The notes: generated from the sequence alone by a model not told the origin. Counted from the first letter of the stretch, positions 33,913 to 43,686 are shown. The stretch: 47,410 nucleotides of DNA from Terriglobales bacterium (GCA_025451775.1 JANWJU010000085.1:1-47410); one strand, 5' to 3'. Numbers and translations are program-made.

Positions 33913-34986
33913 TTATTGGTAGACGATGTAGCTGGGCTGGGGCGAGAGGGCCAGGATGTCGGCCGGGGTCATGACGCGGCCGCCCCACTTCACGTCGTTG
34001 TGGTAGAAGAGCTTGAAGCCGGTGAACTGCACCGGCTGGAGGGTGATGAAGTGCCGGTAGGCATCGGTTTTCATGGTGGGCGAGCCGAAGCCGTCCATAT
34101 CCATCACGATCTCGACCTGCGGCAGCGGCCGGATGGCGCTGGAGCCGGTGACCATGGCCTGGGTGAAGCGGTGGACGACGAGGATCTTGGGAGGCAGATG
34201 ATTGGCCACGACGATCTTCGCCAGCCATTGGGCGGCAAAGTTGATATCGGCGGCGCTCATTGTGCCCCGCCACGCGCCCGGGCGCCGTCCCGGTATCAGG
34301 GCAAACTCGGGATCGAGCGCCAGCTCCACGTTCGCCTGCTTCATGTAGGACTCGAGCGGCGGCAGCTCGGCGGCGAGGCTGCTCCAACCGGGCTGGACGT
34401 CGAAGAAAACCAGGCCGTTGACTTGATCGGCCATCTGGACGGCTTTGTCGAGCTGGCTCGAGGGCATGCGCAGGCGGTACTTGCCGTCCTTGCCGGCTGC
34501 CGCTTGCGCGGAGGTGGCGATGTAGTCCAGCGCCGGGATCACCGGCGTGGAAGGATCGGCCGCGGTCCACTCGGCGACGACGTTGTGCAGCCTGGCCAGC
34601 ACCTCGGCAGGGGGGTACTGACCTAGAATCCCCATCTGGGTCGAGGAGAAGTTGCCGTAGTAGGCGACGATGCGATGAAAGGGCAGGAGCGCGCCCGCAT
34701 CTGGATAGGCGGCGTGGACGGGCCAGAGCGGCTTGGGCGGCTTCGGCGGCAAGGGTGGCGGCGCGGCGGCCGCATGCCGGGAGTGCCCGCGCCCAGCGCT
34801 GTGCGCCGCCTTGGGCGGCGGCGGCGCGGTAATTTTAGGCGGCTTGCGGTTGGCGAGGGCCAGCATTTTAGCGTCATACGCCGCCTGATTGACGCTAGCC
34901 GGCGGAGCCGGCGGGAGGGATTGGGCCGCCAGGGCGCTGGCGGTTACGAGAACGAATAGTGACGAAATCAGCCCGCGTGTGCTCAC
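33913..34986 (-). CDS. Secreted protein of unknown function with Pro-rich linker
   Basis: A 357-aa exported protein that I do not recognise as a named family. The signal peptide is LISSLFVLVTASALAAQ. A Pro/Lys/Ala-rich linker (PPKITAPPPPKAAH...PPLPPKPPKP) spans residues about 48-88. The globular part begins PFHRIVAYYGNFSSTQMGILGQYPPAEVLARL and contains PVIPALDYIAT, QVNGLVFFDVQPGW, ANVELALDPEFAL, KILVVHRFTQAM, QVEIVMDMDGFG and FTGFKLFYHNDV. This alternation of beta strands and helices, with acidic residues at strand ends, suggests a TIM-barrel glycosidase-like fold; that is inference. The Pro-rich linker could span the periplasm or peptidoglycan. It stands alone. Confidence 0.75.
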   Translation of the reverse strand: MSTRGLISSLFVLVTASALAAQSLPPAPPASVNQAAYDAKMLALANRKPPKITAPPPPKAAHSAGRGHSRHAAAAPPPLPPKPPKPLWPVHAAYPDAGALLPFHRIVAYYGNFSSTQMGILGQYPPAEVLARLHNVVAEWTAADPSTPVIPALDYIATSAQAAAGKDGKYRLRMPSSQLDKAVQMADQVNGLVFFDVQPGWSSLAAELPPLESYMKQANVELALDPEFALIPGRRPGAWRGTMSAADINFAAQWLAKIVVANHLPPKILVVHRFTQAMVTGSSAIRPLPQVEIVMDMDGFGSPTMKTDAYRHFITLQPVQFTGFKLFYHNDVKWGGRVMTPADILALSPQPSYIVYQ

Positions 34987-35035
34987 CCTTCCAGTCTACA
35001 GACCCGCCGCGCGGTTGCGGGCTATAGTGACTTCC

Positions 35036-35989
35036 ATGGCAACGAAAACCCGTTCCCCATCGCAATCCATTAAGGTGGGGCCGCTGCGGCGCGGCGAAGT
35101 GGACGAAGCAGACCGGATCATGCGGGTGGCGTTCGGGACGTATCTGGGGGCGCCGGACCCGCCCACGTTCATGGGCGACCGCGGGTTTCTGCGGCCGCGG
35201 TGGGGCGTGCCCCACGTCCAGATGCTCGGCGCGCGCGCTGGCGCGCGGCTGATCGGCTCCAACGTCGTCACCCGCTGGGGCGCGTTCGGGTTTTTGGGCC
35301 CGTTGACGGTGCTGCCCGAGTTCTGGAACCGCGGCGTGGCCCAGCAATTGCTCGGCGCCACCATGCCGGTGTTTGAGCGCTGGGGCGTGCGGCGCACCGG
35401 GCTGTTCACGTTTTCCAACAGCGCCAAGCACGTCGGGTTATATCAGAAGTTCGGCTACTGGCCCGGCTACCTCACCGCGATCATGACCCGCGCGGCCGCA
35501 CCGCAGGCGGGGCCAGCTCCACGGCTGCTCTCCAGCTTGGGCCGGGGCGCGCGGGAGCAGGCTGTCCGGGAGTGTGCGGCGCTGACCGGCGCCATCGATC
35601 CCGGGCTCGACCTCAGCGATGAGATACGCGCGACGCTCGCCCAGCACGCCGGGGAGGTCGTGCTGACCGGTGGTCTCGACGGTTTCGCCGTGTGCCTCAC
35701 CGGCGCCGGCACGGAGGGCGGGGCGAAGACCTGTTATGTCAAATTCGGCGCCGCGCGTGGCGGCGCGGGCGCGGGTGCGCGCTTCGACAAGCTGATGGAC
35801 GCGGTGGAAGCGTTCGCGGATGCGCGCGGCACGGCGGTCGAGGCCGGCGTCAATTTGGCGCGCGAGGGCGCCTTCCGGCGATTGCGCGCCCGCGGCTACC
35901 GCACCGGCACCCAAGGCGTTGCCATGCAGCGCCCCCACGCCGCCGGGTTCAACCGCCCCGGCGCCTACGTCCTCGACGATTGGCGTTAA
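35036..35989 (+). CDS. GNAT family N-acetyltransferase
   Basis: A 317-aa protein with an N-terminal GNAT domain: IKVGPLRRGEVDEADRIMRVAFG, FLGPLTVLPEFWNRGVAQQLLGATM (acetyl-CoA loop), and TFSNSAKHVGLYQKFGYWPGYLTAIM. The C-terminal half (DLSDEIRATLAQHAGEVVLTGGLDGFAVCL...) looks like a second, degenerate GNAT-like domain that may bind substrate. The ATG at 35036 is chosen because the track start (34889) overlaps the divergent secreted-protein gene. Substrate unknown. Confidence 0.85.
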   Translation: MATKTRSPSQSIKVGPLRRGEVDEADRIMRVAFGTYLGAPDPPTFMGDRGFLRPRWGVPHVQMLGARAGARLIGSNVVTRWGAFGFLGPLTVLPEFWNRGVAQQLLGATMPVFERWGVRRTGLFTFSNSAKHVGLYQKFGYWPGYLTAIMTRAAAPQAGPAPRLLSSLGRGAREQAVRECAALTGAIDPGLDLSDEIRATLAQHAGEVVLTGGLDGFAVCLTGAGTEGGAKTCYVKFGAARGGAGAGARFDKLMDAVEAFADARGTAVEAGVNLAREGAFRRLRARGYRTGTQGVAMQRPHAAGFNRPGAYVLDDWR

Positions 35990-36013
35990 GCAAGCGGCGC
36001 GCCACTGTCATCC

Positions 36014-36721
36014 CTAAGCCGCCTTTTCCGGCTTCTCCGCCGCTTCCGCAGCGAACACCCGCAACAGCGCCTGCGCCGCCGCGGTCGAGGAGGCTGGGTT
36101 CTGCCCGGTCACGAGACGGCCATCCACGACCGCGTGGGGCTGCCAGTTGCGGACCTTTTCAAAGATGGCGCCGAGGCGCATCAGCTCATCCTCGACCAGA
36201 AACGGCACCACGTGAGTGAGCTGGGCGTCTGCTTCCTCACCGTTGGTAAAGCCGGTCACCCGCTTCTTCTTCACTAGGGGCTCACCTCTGTAGGTGACGT
36301 GGCGCAGGACCCCGGGGGAGTGGCAGACCAGCGCCACCGGCTTGCCGGAGTCGTAGAACGCCTCGATCAGGGCGATTGAAACCGGGCTCTCGGCCAAATC
36401 CCACATGGGGCCGTGCCCGCCAACATAAAAGATGGTGTCGAACTCCTCCGCTCGGATCTCGGCCAGGGGATGGGTGTGCGCCAGCGCCTTCTGGGCGGCC
36501 GTGTCATTTTTGAAGCGCGTCATCGCCGCCGTTTGACTCTCGGGGAGATCGCTTTTCGGATCCAGCGGCGGCTGGCCGCCGCGGGGCGAGGCCAAAGTGA
36601 GCTCCACGCCCGCATCCCGGAACACGAAGTAGGGAGCGGCGAACTCCTCCAACCAGAAGCCGGTCTTGCGGCCGGTGGCGCCGAGCTGGTCGTGCGAGGT
36701 GAGTACCATGACGATTTTCAT
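36014..36721 (-). CDS. DJ-1/PfpI family protein (type 1 glutamine amidotransferase-like)
   Basis: A 235-aa flavodoxin-like fold protein of the DJ-1/PfpI superfamily. MKIVMVLTSHDQLGATGRKTGFWLEEFAAPYFVFRDAGVELTLASPRGG is the usual beginning. IFYVGGHGPMWDLAES and the nucleophile elbow ALVCHSPGVLRH, with Cys followed by His, are intact. It is closest to Hsp31-like/glyoxalase III-like members. ATG 36721 has GGGGAA just upstream and fits the fold; the track adds eight residues. Divergent from the flavin oxidoreductase. Confidence 0.9.
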   Translation of the reverse strand: MKIVMVLTSHDQLGATGRKTGFWLEEFAAPYFVFRDAGVELTLASPRGGQPPLDPKSDLPESQTAAMTRFKNDTAAQKALAHTHPLAEIRAEEFDTIFYVGGHGPMWDLAESPVSIALIEAFYDSGKPVALVCHSPGVLRHVTYRGEPLVKKKRVTGFTNGEEADAQLTHVVPFLVEDELMRLGAIFEKVRNWQPHAVVDGRLVTGQNPASSTAAAQALLRVFAAEAAEKPEKAA

Positions 36722-36868
36722 GTATGTTCCCCATTCTCCAGGCAACCGATTTCGTCCGGTTCGATGCTTCGCTCCGAGGGCTTGTTGTCCAAGGGCCGCT
36801 CACCAGAGGTTCGGGTTACTCGGGGCCGTGGGGCGGCATCGGAATAGAGCCGGGGGAACATCACCAGG

Positions 36869-38290
36869 ATGGTCGACACAGGCCAGCGCAAAGTGGCGAG
36901 CCACTTTGATGCGATCGTCATCGGCACCGGCCAAGCGGGACCATCGCTGGCCGTGCGCCTGGCGCAAGCCGGGCAGCGGGTCGCCGTTGTGGAGCGGGGC
37001 CGTTTTGGGGGAACCTGCGTCAACACCGGCTGCACCCCGACGAAGACCTTGGTCGCTTCTGCGTATGCCGTACACCTGGCTAACCGTGGGACGGAGTTCG
37101 GCTTTGCCGTCGAGGGTCCCGTGCGCGCCGACATGAGGCGGGTGAAAGCACGCAAGGATGCCATCACGGGCACATCCAGCGCGGGGGTGGAATCGCGGCT
37201 CAGGGGCACGCCCAACTGCACGGTCTATCAGGGGCATGCGCGTTTCGAGTCGCCGAACCAGGTGCGGGTGGGGGAGGAGTTGCTCGAGGCATCGCAACTG
37301 TTCATCGACGTGGGGGGACGCGCGGCGATACCGCCGCTGCCCGGAGTCGCGACCACGCCCTATCTGACCAACTCCACGCTGCTGGACGTCGACTTCTTGC
37401 CGCGGCATCTTGTCATCGTCGGCGGCGGTTACGTGGGATTGGAGTTTGGGCAGATGTTCAAGCGCTTCGGCAGCGAGGTGACCATCATCGAGAAGGCCGC
37501 CCGCCTGATCGCTCATGAAGACGAGGACGTATCCACGGAAGTTCAGGCGATCCTCGAGCGCGAGGGCATTGCGGTGCGGCTCAACGCCACCTGCATCGAG
37601 CTGACGCGCCACGGCGATGAGGCCGGCGTACGCGTGGATTGCACGGAGGGCGCGGCGGAGGTGCGCGGATCGCACCTGTTGCTGGCCATGGGCCGGACGC
37701 CGAATACCGGGGACCTGGGCCTGGACAAGGCGGGCGTGGCCCGCGATGCCCGCGGATATATCGTGGTGGATGACCAACTGCGCACCGGCGTGCCTGGCAT
37801 TTGGGCGCTGGGCGACTGCAACGGACGGGGAGCGTTCACGCACACCGCTTACAACGACTTCGAGATCGTCGCCGCCAACCTGTTGGATCACGGGACGCGC
37901 AGCGTCGCCGATCGCATCCCCGCTTACAACGTCTATATCGATCCGCCGCTGGGACGATGTGGCATGACGGAGCGTGAAGCGCGCGCCTCCGGGCGGCGCG
38001 TATTGATCGCCCGGCGGCCGATGACCCGGGTGCTCCGGGCGGTTGAGAAGGGCGAGAGCCAGGGGTTCATGAAGGTGTTAGTGGATGCAGATTCGAAAGA
38101 GTTCCTGGGAGCCGCCATTCTCGGCACCGGCGGCGATGAGGTGATTCACTGTGTGCTGGACATGATGTATGCGCGCGCGCCGTACACGGTGATGCAAAGC
38201 GCCGTGCATATTCATCCCACGGTTTCTGAACTGATTCCTACCATGCTGGGCCAACTGCAGCCCCTGGAGCAGAACGCACAGGGGAGATGA
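36869..38290 (+). CDS. FAD-dependent pyridine nucleotide-disulfide oxidoreductase (mercuric-reductase-like, no metal domains)
   Basis: A 473-aa member of the dihydrolipoamide dehydrogenase/MerA family. The FAD motif is IVIGTGQAGPSLAVRLAQAG, the redox-active disulfide is GGTCVNTGCTPTK, the NAD(P)H motif is VIVGGGYVGLEFGQMFKRFG, and the C-terminal His-Glu pair is in HIHPTVSELIPTM. It lacks the N-terminal HMA domain and the C-terminal vicinal Cys pair needed for Hg(II) transfer, so it should not be called mercuric reductase. Its stop overlaps the next ORF by ATGA, suggesting the truncated SnoaL-like gene was once its operon partner. Confidence 0.9.
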   Translation: MVDTGQRKVASHFDAIVIGTGQAGPSLAVRLAQAGQRVAVVERGRFGGTCVNTGCTPTKTLVASAYAVHLANRGTEFGFAVEGPVRADMRRVKARKDAITGTSSAGVESRLRGTPNCTVYQGHARFESPNQVRVGEELLEASQLFIDVGGRAAIPPLPGVATTPYLTNSTLLDVDFLPRHLVIVGGGYVGLEFGQMFKRFGSEVTIIEKAARLIAHEDEDVSTEVQAILEREGIAVRLNATCIELTRHGDEAGVRVDCTEGAAEVRGSHLLLAMGRTPNTGDLGLDKAGVARDARGYIVVDDQLRTGVPGIWALGDCNGRGAFTHTAYNDFEIVAANLLDHGTRSVADRIPAYNVYIDPPLGRCGMTEREARASGRRVLIARRPMTRVLRAVEKGESQGFMKVLVDADSKEFLGAAILGTGGDEVIHCVLDMMYARAPYTVMQSAVHIHPTVSELIPTMLGQLQPLEQNAQGR

Positions 38291-38550
38291 GAATGGAAGT
38301 CAACCCACCGTCAGCGCCGTCGGCGGGGGAGGAGGAGATTCGCGCCGCCCTGAATACGCACTGGCACGCGTCGGCAGCCGGCGATTTAGAGACGGAACAC
38401 AATATTTCCGATGACAATGCCGTTTGCGATTATCCCCAGTCAGGCGAGCGCACTCTCGGACGGAGCAATTTGCAGGCCGTGCGGAGCCATCATCCCGGCA
38501 AGCCGTCCGGCTTCAACGTCAAGCGCATTCTCGGAAGCGCCGGAGCGTGC
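38287..38550 (+). pseudogene. Truncated SnoaL/NTF2-like gene remnant
   Basis: The first 85 or so residues (RAALNTHWHASAAGDLETEHNI, AVCDYPQSGERTLGRSNLQAVRSHHPGKPSGFNVKRILGS) look like the N-terminal half of a SnoaL/nuclear-transport-factor-2-like protein, normally about 130-150 aa. Homology stops after KRILGS. The frame stays open to 38721 but simply reads antisense to the MFS gene with low-complexity residues. The start overlaps the previous stop (ATGA). A 10-bp inverted repeat lies at the apparent breakpoint. Probably a deletion remnant; a short functional fragment is unlikely because the cone fold needs its C-terminal sheet. Confidence 0.65.
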
Positions 38551-38554
38551 GGCG

Positions 38555-38589
38555 TGAGTGGCTCGCCTGATCCATGCATGAGCCACTCA
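38555..38589. repeat. Inverted repeat at the SnoaL remnant / MFS junction
   Basis: TGAGTGGCTC and GAGCCACTCA are perfect 10-bp arms around a 15-base loop; the right arm contains the stop codon of the MFS gene. It may serve as the transcription-end hairpin of the MFS gene or mark the recombination joint. No T tract is visible. Confidence 0.7.
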
Positions 38590-40152
38590 GCGAAGGTGCG
38601 CGGCGTTGGCGTTGAGGGCGAGGGCCGCGACCAGAGCGCTGGCGAGCGCCAGCCCGGCAGCGATCACCAGGATGGCGCGGAAGCCGCTGACGAAGGCTGC
38701 GCCGACGGCGGCCTGGACTAAAGGGTTGCCGGTGGCGATCGCGCCCAGTTGGTCCCGCTGCGCCAGGATCGCCTGCCGGGTGGCGGTGGAGAGGGGCACG
38801 AGGCCGAGGCGTGCGCTAAGGGTCCGGGTGAAGACTTCCATCAGCACCCAGCCCAGCCCCGCGACCGCCAACAGGCTGGCGAGCCGGGAGACGGCGTTAT
38901 TCACGCCGGAGGCGGCGCCGGCACGCTCGGGGCCGGCCGCGTCCATCACCGTTGTGGTGAGCGGCGCCACGCTGATCGCCATCCCCAGGCCGAGCACGAC
39001 GACGGCGGGGAAGAACGTGGCCCAGTACGTTCCGCCCACCCCCGGCTGCGCGAACAGCAAGAAGCCGGCCGCGACGATGGCCGGACCGGCCACAAGCGGC
39101 GCCCTGGCGCCGTAGCGTTGCACCAGCCCGCCCGACCAGCGCGACAGCAGGAACATGAGCAGGATAAAGGGCAACAGCGCCGCCCCGGCAGCGGTGGCGG
39201 TGTAGCCCTGCACTTGGATCAGATTCAAGGGAAAGAAGAACAGCACGCCGCCCAACCCGGCGTACAGGAAAAACGTGATCAGGTTGGCAGCGGAGAATGC
39301 GCCCATACCGGGGGAGCGAGGATGGAACAAATCCAGCGGCAACAGCGGCGCGGCCGCGCGCACCTCCACCAGAACAAAGGCGGTGAGCAGGGCGATTCCG
39401 GCGGCTCCGGCGAGCCCCGCCCAGAGGCGGTGGCGGTGGGCCTCGATGAGCGCGAAGGTGATGCTCCCGAGCCCGGTCGATGCCAGCAGCGAGCCCGGCC
39501 AATCGGGGCGCGGTGGCTCGCCCGCCGCGCGGCTCTCGGGAACGCCGGTGAAGACCAGCGCCAGCACCGCCGCCGCGAGCGGCAGGTTGACGAAGAACAC
39601 CCAACGCCAGGAGAGATGCTGTACCAGCCAGCCGCCCAGCACCGGGCCGATGGCAGCGGTGACGGAGGTGAATCCAGACCAGGTCCCGATGGCGCGTCCG
39701 CGCGCGGCGGGCAGGAAGGCCACGCTGATCAGCGCCAAGCTGCCGGGCACCAGCAAGGCCGCACCCACGCCCTGCACGCCGCGGGCGAGGATGAGCTGGG
39801 CGAGGTTCGGAGCCAGGCCGCACCAGGCGGAGGCGGCAGCGAAGACCGCGACGCCCACGGCGAAGATCCGGCGGCGTCCATAGATGTCACCGAGTGACCC
39901 GCCGGTCAACACCAGCGCTGCCAGCAACAGCGCGTACGCCTCCACCACCCACTGCTCGCCGGCGATGCTGGCGCCCAAATCCACCTGCAGCGCGGGCAGG
40001 GCCACGCTGACCGCGGTGCCGTCGATGAAGGCCATGCTGGAGCCCAGGATGGCGGCAGCCAGGACCCAGGTGGCGGCGCGGGAGGCACAGCGCTGCGCCG
40101 AGGCGGACGCGATCGTCGCCGTGGTGCAGGGCGGATTGGCGATGGTGGCCAT
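38587..40152 (-). CDS. MFS transporter, DHA2 (EmrB/QacA-like) drug exporter
   Basis: A 521-aa inner-membrane proton antiporter with about 14 hydrophobic segments. AILGSSMAFIDGTAVSVALPALQVDLGASIAGEQWVVEAYALLLAALVLTGGSLGDIYGRRRIF holds the DHA2 motif D1 and motif A (GDIYGRRR). LPAARGRAIGTWSGFTSVTAAIGPVLGGWLVQHLSWRWVFFVNLP is motif C with its flank. It probably exports drugs or metabolites; no regulator gene lies next to it. The 3' end abuts the SnoaL remnant. Confidence 0.9.
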   Translation of the reverse strand: MATIANPPCTTATIASASAQRCASRAATWVLAAAILGSSMAFIDGTAVSVALPALQVDLGASIAGEQWVVEAYALLLAALVLTGGSLGDIYGRRRIFAVGVAVFAAASAWCGLAPNLAQLILARGVQGVGAALLVPGSLALISVAFLPAARGRAIGTWSGFTSVTAAIGPVLGGWLVQHLSWRWVFFVNLPLAAAVLALVFTGVPESRAAGEPPRPDWPGSLLASTGLGSITFALIEAHRHRLWAGLAGAAGIALLTAFVLVEVRAAAPLLPLDLFHPRSPGMGAFSAANLITFFLYAGLGGVLFFFPLNLIQVQGYTATAAGAALLPFILLMFLLSRWSGGLVQRYGARAPLVAGPAIVAAGFLLFAQPGVGGTYWATFFPAVVVLGLGMAISVAPLTTTVMDAAGPERAGAASGVNNAVSRLASLLAVAGLGWVLMEVFTRTLSARLGLVPLSTATRQAILAQRDQLGAIATGNPLVQAAVGAAFVSGFRAILVIAAGLALASALVAALALNANAAHLR

Positions 40153-40287
40153 GGGGGCGGGTGCCGGAGGTGGGTCATGGAGGTGGGCGAAAAGATGCGG
40201 TGAGCGACGGGGTATTCCCTGGCTTGATGCTCGCCAGAGGCAAGCTGTTCGCTGTGGCGATCAGCAGACGGGCGGTAAAATCAAGGC

Positions 40288-41306
<1,019 letters not shown>

Positions 41307-41316
<10 letters not shown>

Positions 41317-41343
41317 ATGCGGGAATCCGGTATCGATGCGGGA
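41307..41343 (+). repeat. Imperfect 18-bp direct repeat over the aldo/keto reductase stop
   Basis: TCCGGTATAAATGCGGGA and TCCGGTATCGATGCGGGA agree at 16 of 18 bases with a 19-bp period. The first copy contains the TAA stop of the reductase. This looks like a recent local duplication. Confidence 0.8.
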
Positions 41344-41383
41344 TTTATCCTGCCTTACCCTACTCACTGAGTGACACCTGCTA

Positions 41384-41389
41384 TATAAT
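41384..41389 (+). promoter_or_regulatory. TATAAT -10-like box before the cytochrome c gene
   Basis: TATAAT lies 26 bp upstream of the start codon. No good -35 is seen at 16-18 bp, so activity would need an activator or is weak. Confidence 0.35.
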
Positions 41390-41415
41390 CGGCGCGTCCC
41401 CGGAAAAGGAGGCGT

Positions 41416-41958
41416 ATGAGTCACTCGGCCTACGTCCTGTTCGCGGCCACGTTGATGACCGGTGCGGCCATGGCGGGATGCCAACGCAGCACCACCGCTG
41501 TCTCCACCACGGCTGCCCCTGTTGCGGTCGCTTCCGGCGACACCTCGGCGGCCCGCGGTGCGCAATTGGTGCTGCTCGGCGGCTGTGACGACTGCCACAC
41601 CCCGCAGTTGCCCAACGGTGAGCCGGACATGTCGCGCCGCTTCTCTGGGGTCCCTGCCGGCAGCGCGGCGCCGCCGTCCATTGCTAACGTGGTGGCCACC
41701 GAGAACCTGGCCTGGAGCGGTCCCTGGGGGACCAGTTTCCCCCGCAACATCACCCCCGATGTCCAGCACGGTATCGGCAGTTGGAGCCTGCAGGATTTCA
41801 TCCGCACCATGCGCACGGGCACCGATCCGCAAGGCCATGCGCTGCTGCCACCCATGCCGTACAAGGAGTTTGGCAGGCTTCCAGACGCCGATCTGACGGC
41901 GATCTACAATTTCATGCGCACCGTGGCGCCCAGTTCCAACGCCGTCACCGGGCCTTAG
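41416..41958 (+). CDS. c-type cytochrome lipoprotein
   Basis: A 180-aa exported monohaem cytochrome c. The signal peptide ends in a lipobox (AMAGC, Cys22), so it should be membrane-anchored in the periplasm. The haem motif CDDCH is at residues 57-61. A likely distal Met ligand is in LLPPMPYKEF, and the C-terminal helix is LPDADLTAIYNFMRTV. It resembles the small cytochromes that feed electrons to membrane oxidases or dehydrogenases. AAGGAGG lies 5 bases before the ATG, a strong Shine-Dalgarno. It converges with the DUF3617 gene, with stop codons overlapping in TTAG. Confidence 0.9.
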   Translation: MSHSAYVLFAATLMTGAAMAGCQRSTTAVSTTAAPVAVASGDTSAARGAQLVLLGGCDDCHTPQLPNGEPDMSRRFSGVPAGSAAPPSIANVVATENLAWSGPWGTSFPRNITPDVQHGIGSWSLQDFIRTMRTGTDPQGHALLPPMPYKEFGRLPDADLTAIYNFMRTVAPSSNAVTGP

Positions 41959-42512
41959 CGCTGTCCTGAACTGCCGCCGGCGGGGCAGGTGGCGCCCAGC
42001 CAGTGGTTGTCAATTTTGTAGGTGGATTGCATGGTGTGCCCGCCCATGGTGACGCTGCCCTCACCCTGGCCAGTGACATGTTCCTGATCCTGGGCATGGA
42101 CCATGAAGTGCATGTCCATTTGCGCTTCCCCGGTGCAGGTGATGTGCATCTCGAGGTCACTCGCGGTTGAGTGGATCACCTGGCCCTGGCACTCCATGTT
42201 CCCGTTGGGGTGCAGCAGCCGGGCCGGGTCCTGGGTGAGGTCCTGTTGGGTCAGGCAGCCCTTGTCGGTGTTCTCAGTGGTGTGCGGCGTGCCCGCCGCG
42301 GCCATCGCGGCCGCCGCCTGGGCCCGCTGTTCCGGGGTCATCTTCTCGGCGACATCCGGCGGAATCCCAATCATGCCCGACGTCGCGACCGTCGTGTGGT
42401 TTTCCCAGAGTCCAGTTTTCACGTTCAGGGGCACCACAGGCGCCGTTTGGGCCAGGGCCAGGCCCGCCAAGGCGAGCAGGCCCAGGAGCGCATGCGGGTA
42501 CGTCTTGGACAT
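41955..42512 (-). CDS. DUF3617 family secreted protein
   Basis: A 185-aa exported protein. The signal peptide is ALLGLLALAGLALA, followed by VPLNVKTGLWENHTTVATSGM, MTPEQRAQAAAAM, the Cys in DKGCLTQQDL, and the beta-rich C-terminal half (MECQGQVIHSTASDLEMHITCTGEAQMDMHFMV). This is the usual DUF3617 layout, a periplasmic domain of unknown function common in Acidobacteriota and Proteobacteria. Its four Cys suggest disulfides. It overlaps the cytochrome gene's stop by 4 bases at the 3' end. Confidence 0.87.
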   Translation of the reverse strand: MSKTYPHALLGLLALAGLALAQTAPVVPLNVKTGLWENHTTVATSGMIGIPPDVAEKMTPEQRAQAAAAMAAAGTPHTTENTDKGCLTQQDLTQDPARLLHPNGNMECQGQVIHSTASDLEMHITCTGEAQMDMHFMVHAQDQEHVTGQGEGSVTMGGHTMQSTYKIDNHWLGATCPAGGSSGQR

Positions 42513-42672
42513 ATCAGCCTCCTGTTAGGTCATGGATGCGAGCCGGCCAACGCGCCGGCCGAGATGGCGCTGGTGTAATACTTTTGGCCACGCTGAACCT
42601 AGGAATGGGCGGCGGCGCAGTATGCTGGAAGGATGCCTCCGGGGCTCGCCCGCCGGCGGAAAGGTCGCCACC

Positions 42673-43149
42673 ATGAGCGCAGTGCCGGCTCCAAATCCGA
42701 TACCACCGTTTACCCGGGAAACGGCCACGCTGAAAGTTCGCAAGGCCGAAGATGCCTGGAATCGCCGCGATCCCGAAAAGGTCGCGCTGGCCTATACGGT
42801 GGACAGCCGCTGGCGCAACCGCGCCGAGTTCGTGAATGGGCGGCAGGAGATTCTGGAGTTCCTGACGCGGAAGTGGCGGCGGGAGCTCGACTACCGGCTC
42901 ATCAAGGAGATGTGGGCTTTCGATGGCGAGCGGATCGCGGTGCGTTTCGCCTACGAGTGGCACGACGATTCCGGGCAGTGGTACCGCTCCTACGGCAACG
43001 AGAACTGGGCCTTCGACGCCGCCGGCATCATGCACCATCGCCACGCCAGCATTAACGATCTGCCGATTGCGGCATCGGAGCGCAAGTTCCATTGGCCTTT
43101 GGGCCCGCGGCCAGAAGGCCATCCGGGCCTCTCCGAGCTGGGCCTTTAG
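42673..43149 (+). CDS. DUF1348 / nuclear transport factor 2-like protein
   Basis: A 158-aa SnoaL-like cone-fold protein of the DUF1348 group. The signature blocks are [90 protein letters not shown], and [13 protein letters not shown]. The length is usual. GGAAAGG lies about 8 bases upstream of ATG 42673; the track's longer N-terminus is shadow. Enzymatic role unknown. The rearranged O-methyltransferase gene follows 47 bp later. Confidence 0.9.
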   Translation: MSAVPAPNPIPPFTRETATLKVRKAEDAWNRRDPEKVALAYTVDSRWRNRAEFVNGRQEILEFLTRKWRRELDYRLIKEMWAFDGERIAVRFAYEWHDDSGQWYRSYGNENWAFDAAGIMHHRHASINDLPIAASERKFHWPLGPRPEGHPGLSELGL

Positions 43150-43196
43150 CCGCCCAGCAGCTGCGGTCCTGGCGCTTTCACGCGGCCGCGTTTAGG

Positions 43197-43682
43197 ATGG
43201 CCACGTCAACGCATCCGTCCCCCGCTCCGCAGCCCAACCCGAGTGCGATTCTGCAAATCGGCATGGGGTTCTGGGCTTCGAAAACGCTGCTCAGCGCGGT
43301 CGAACTCGGGCAGCGGCTGCGCTTCCAGCCGGGCGATTTTTGGAGCGATCCGCTGCCCGCGGTCGAGGTGCTGATCATGGGCCACATCCTGCACGACTGG
43401 GACCTGGACGGCAAGCGGCGCCTGGTGGCCAAAGCCTATGCCGCGCTGCCGCCGGGCGGGGCGCTGGTGGTCTACGACGCCATGATCGATGACGAGCGGC
43501 GGCGCCATGCCTTTGGCCTGCTGTCGAGCCTGAACATGCTGATCGAGACACCGGGCGGCTTCGACTACACCGGCGCCGATTGTTGCGGCTGGCTGCGGGA
43601 GGCGGGCTTCGTCGAGGTGCGCGTGGTAGCGTTGGACGGGCTGGGCGGTACCGCTTCCATGGCCATCGGCGTTAAACGCTAG
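43197..43682 (+). pseudogene. O-methyltransferase with internal in-frame deletion
   Basis: The 161-aa product starts like an acetylserotonin-type O-methyltransferase ([25 protein letters not shown], dimerisation helix). It then jumps at about 43310 to [50 protein letters not shown], which belongs to the C-terminal third of that family. The winged-helix domain and SAM-binding motif I (a GxGxG-type loop), about 170-190 residues in the full-length proteins I know, are missing. The reading frame is kept across the joint. The catalytic HxxxDW region and the C-terminus ([17 protein letters not shown]) are intact. It probably cannot bind SAM. The upstream part of the tracked ORF (43092-43196) is shadow. 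Confidence 0.75.
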
Positions 43683-43686
43683 GCGC

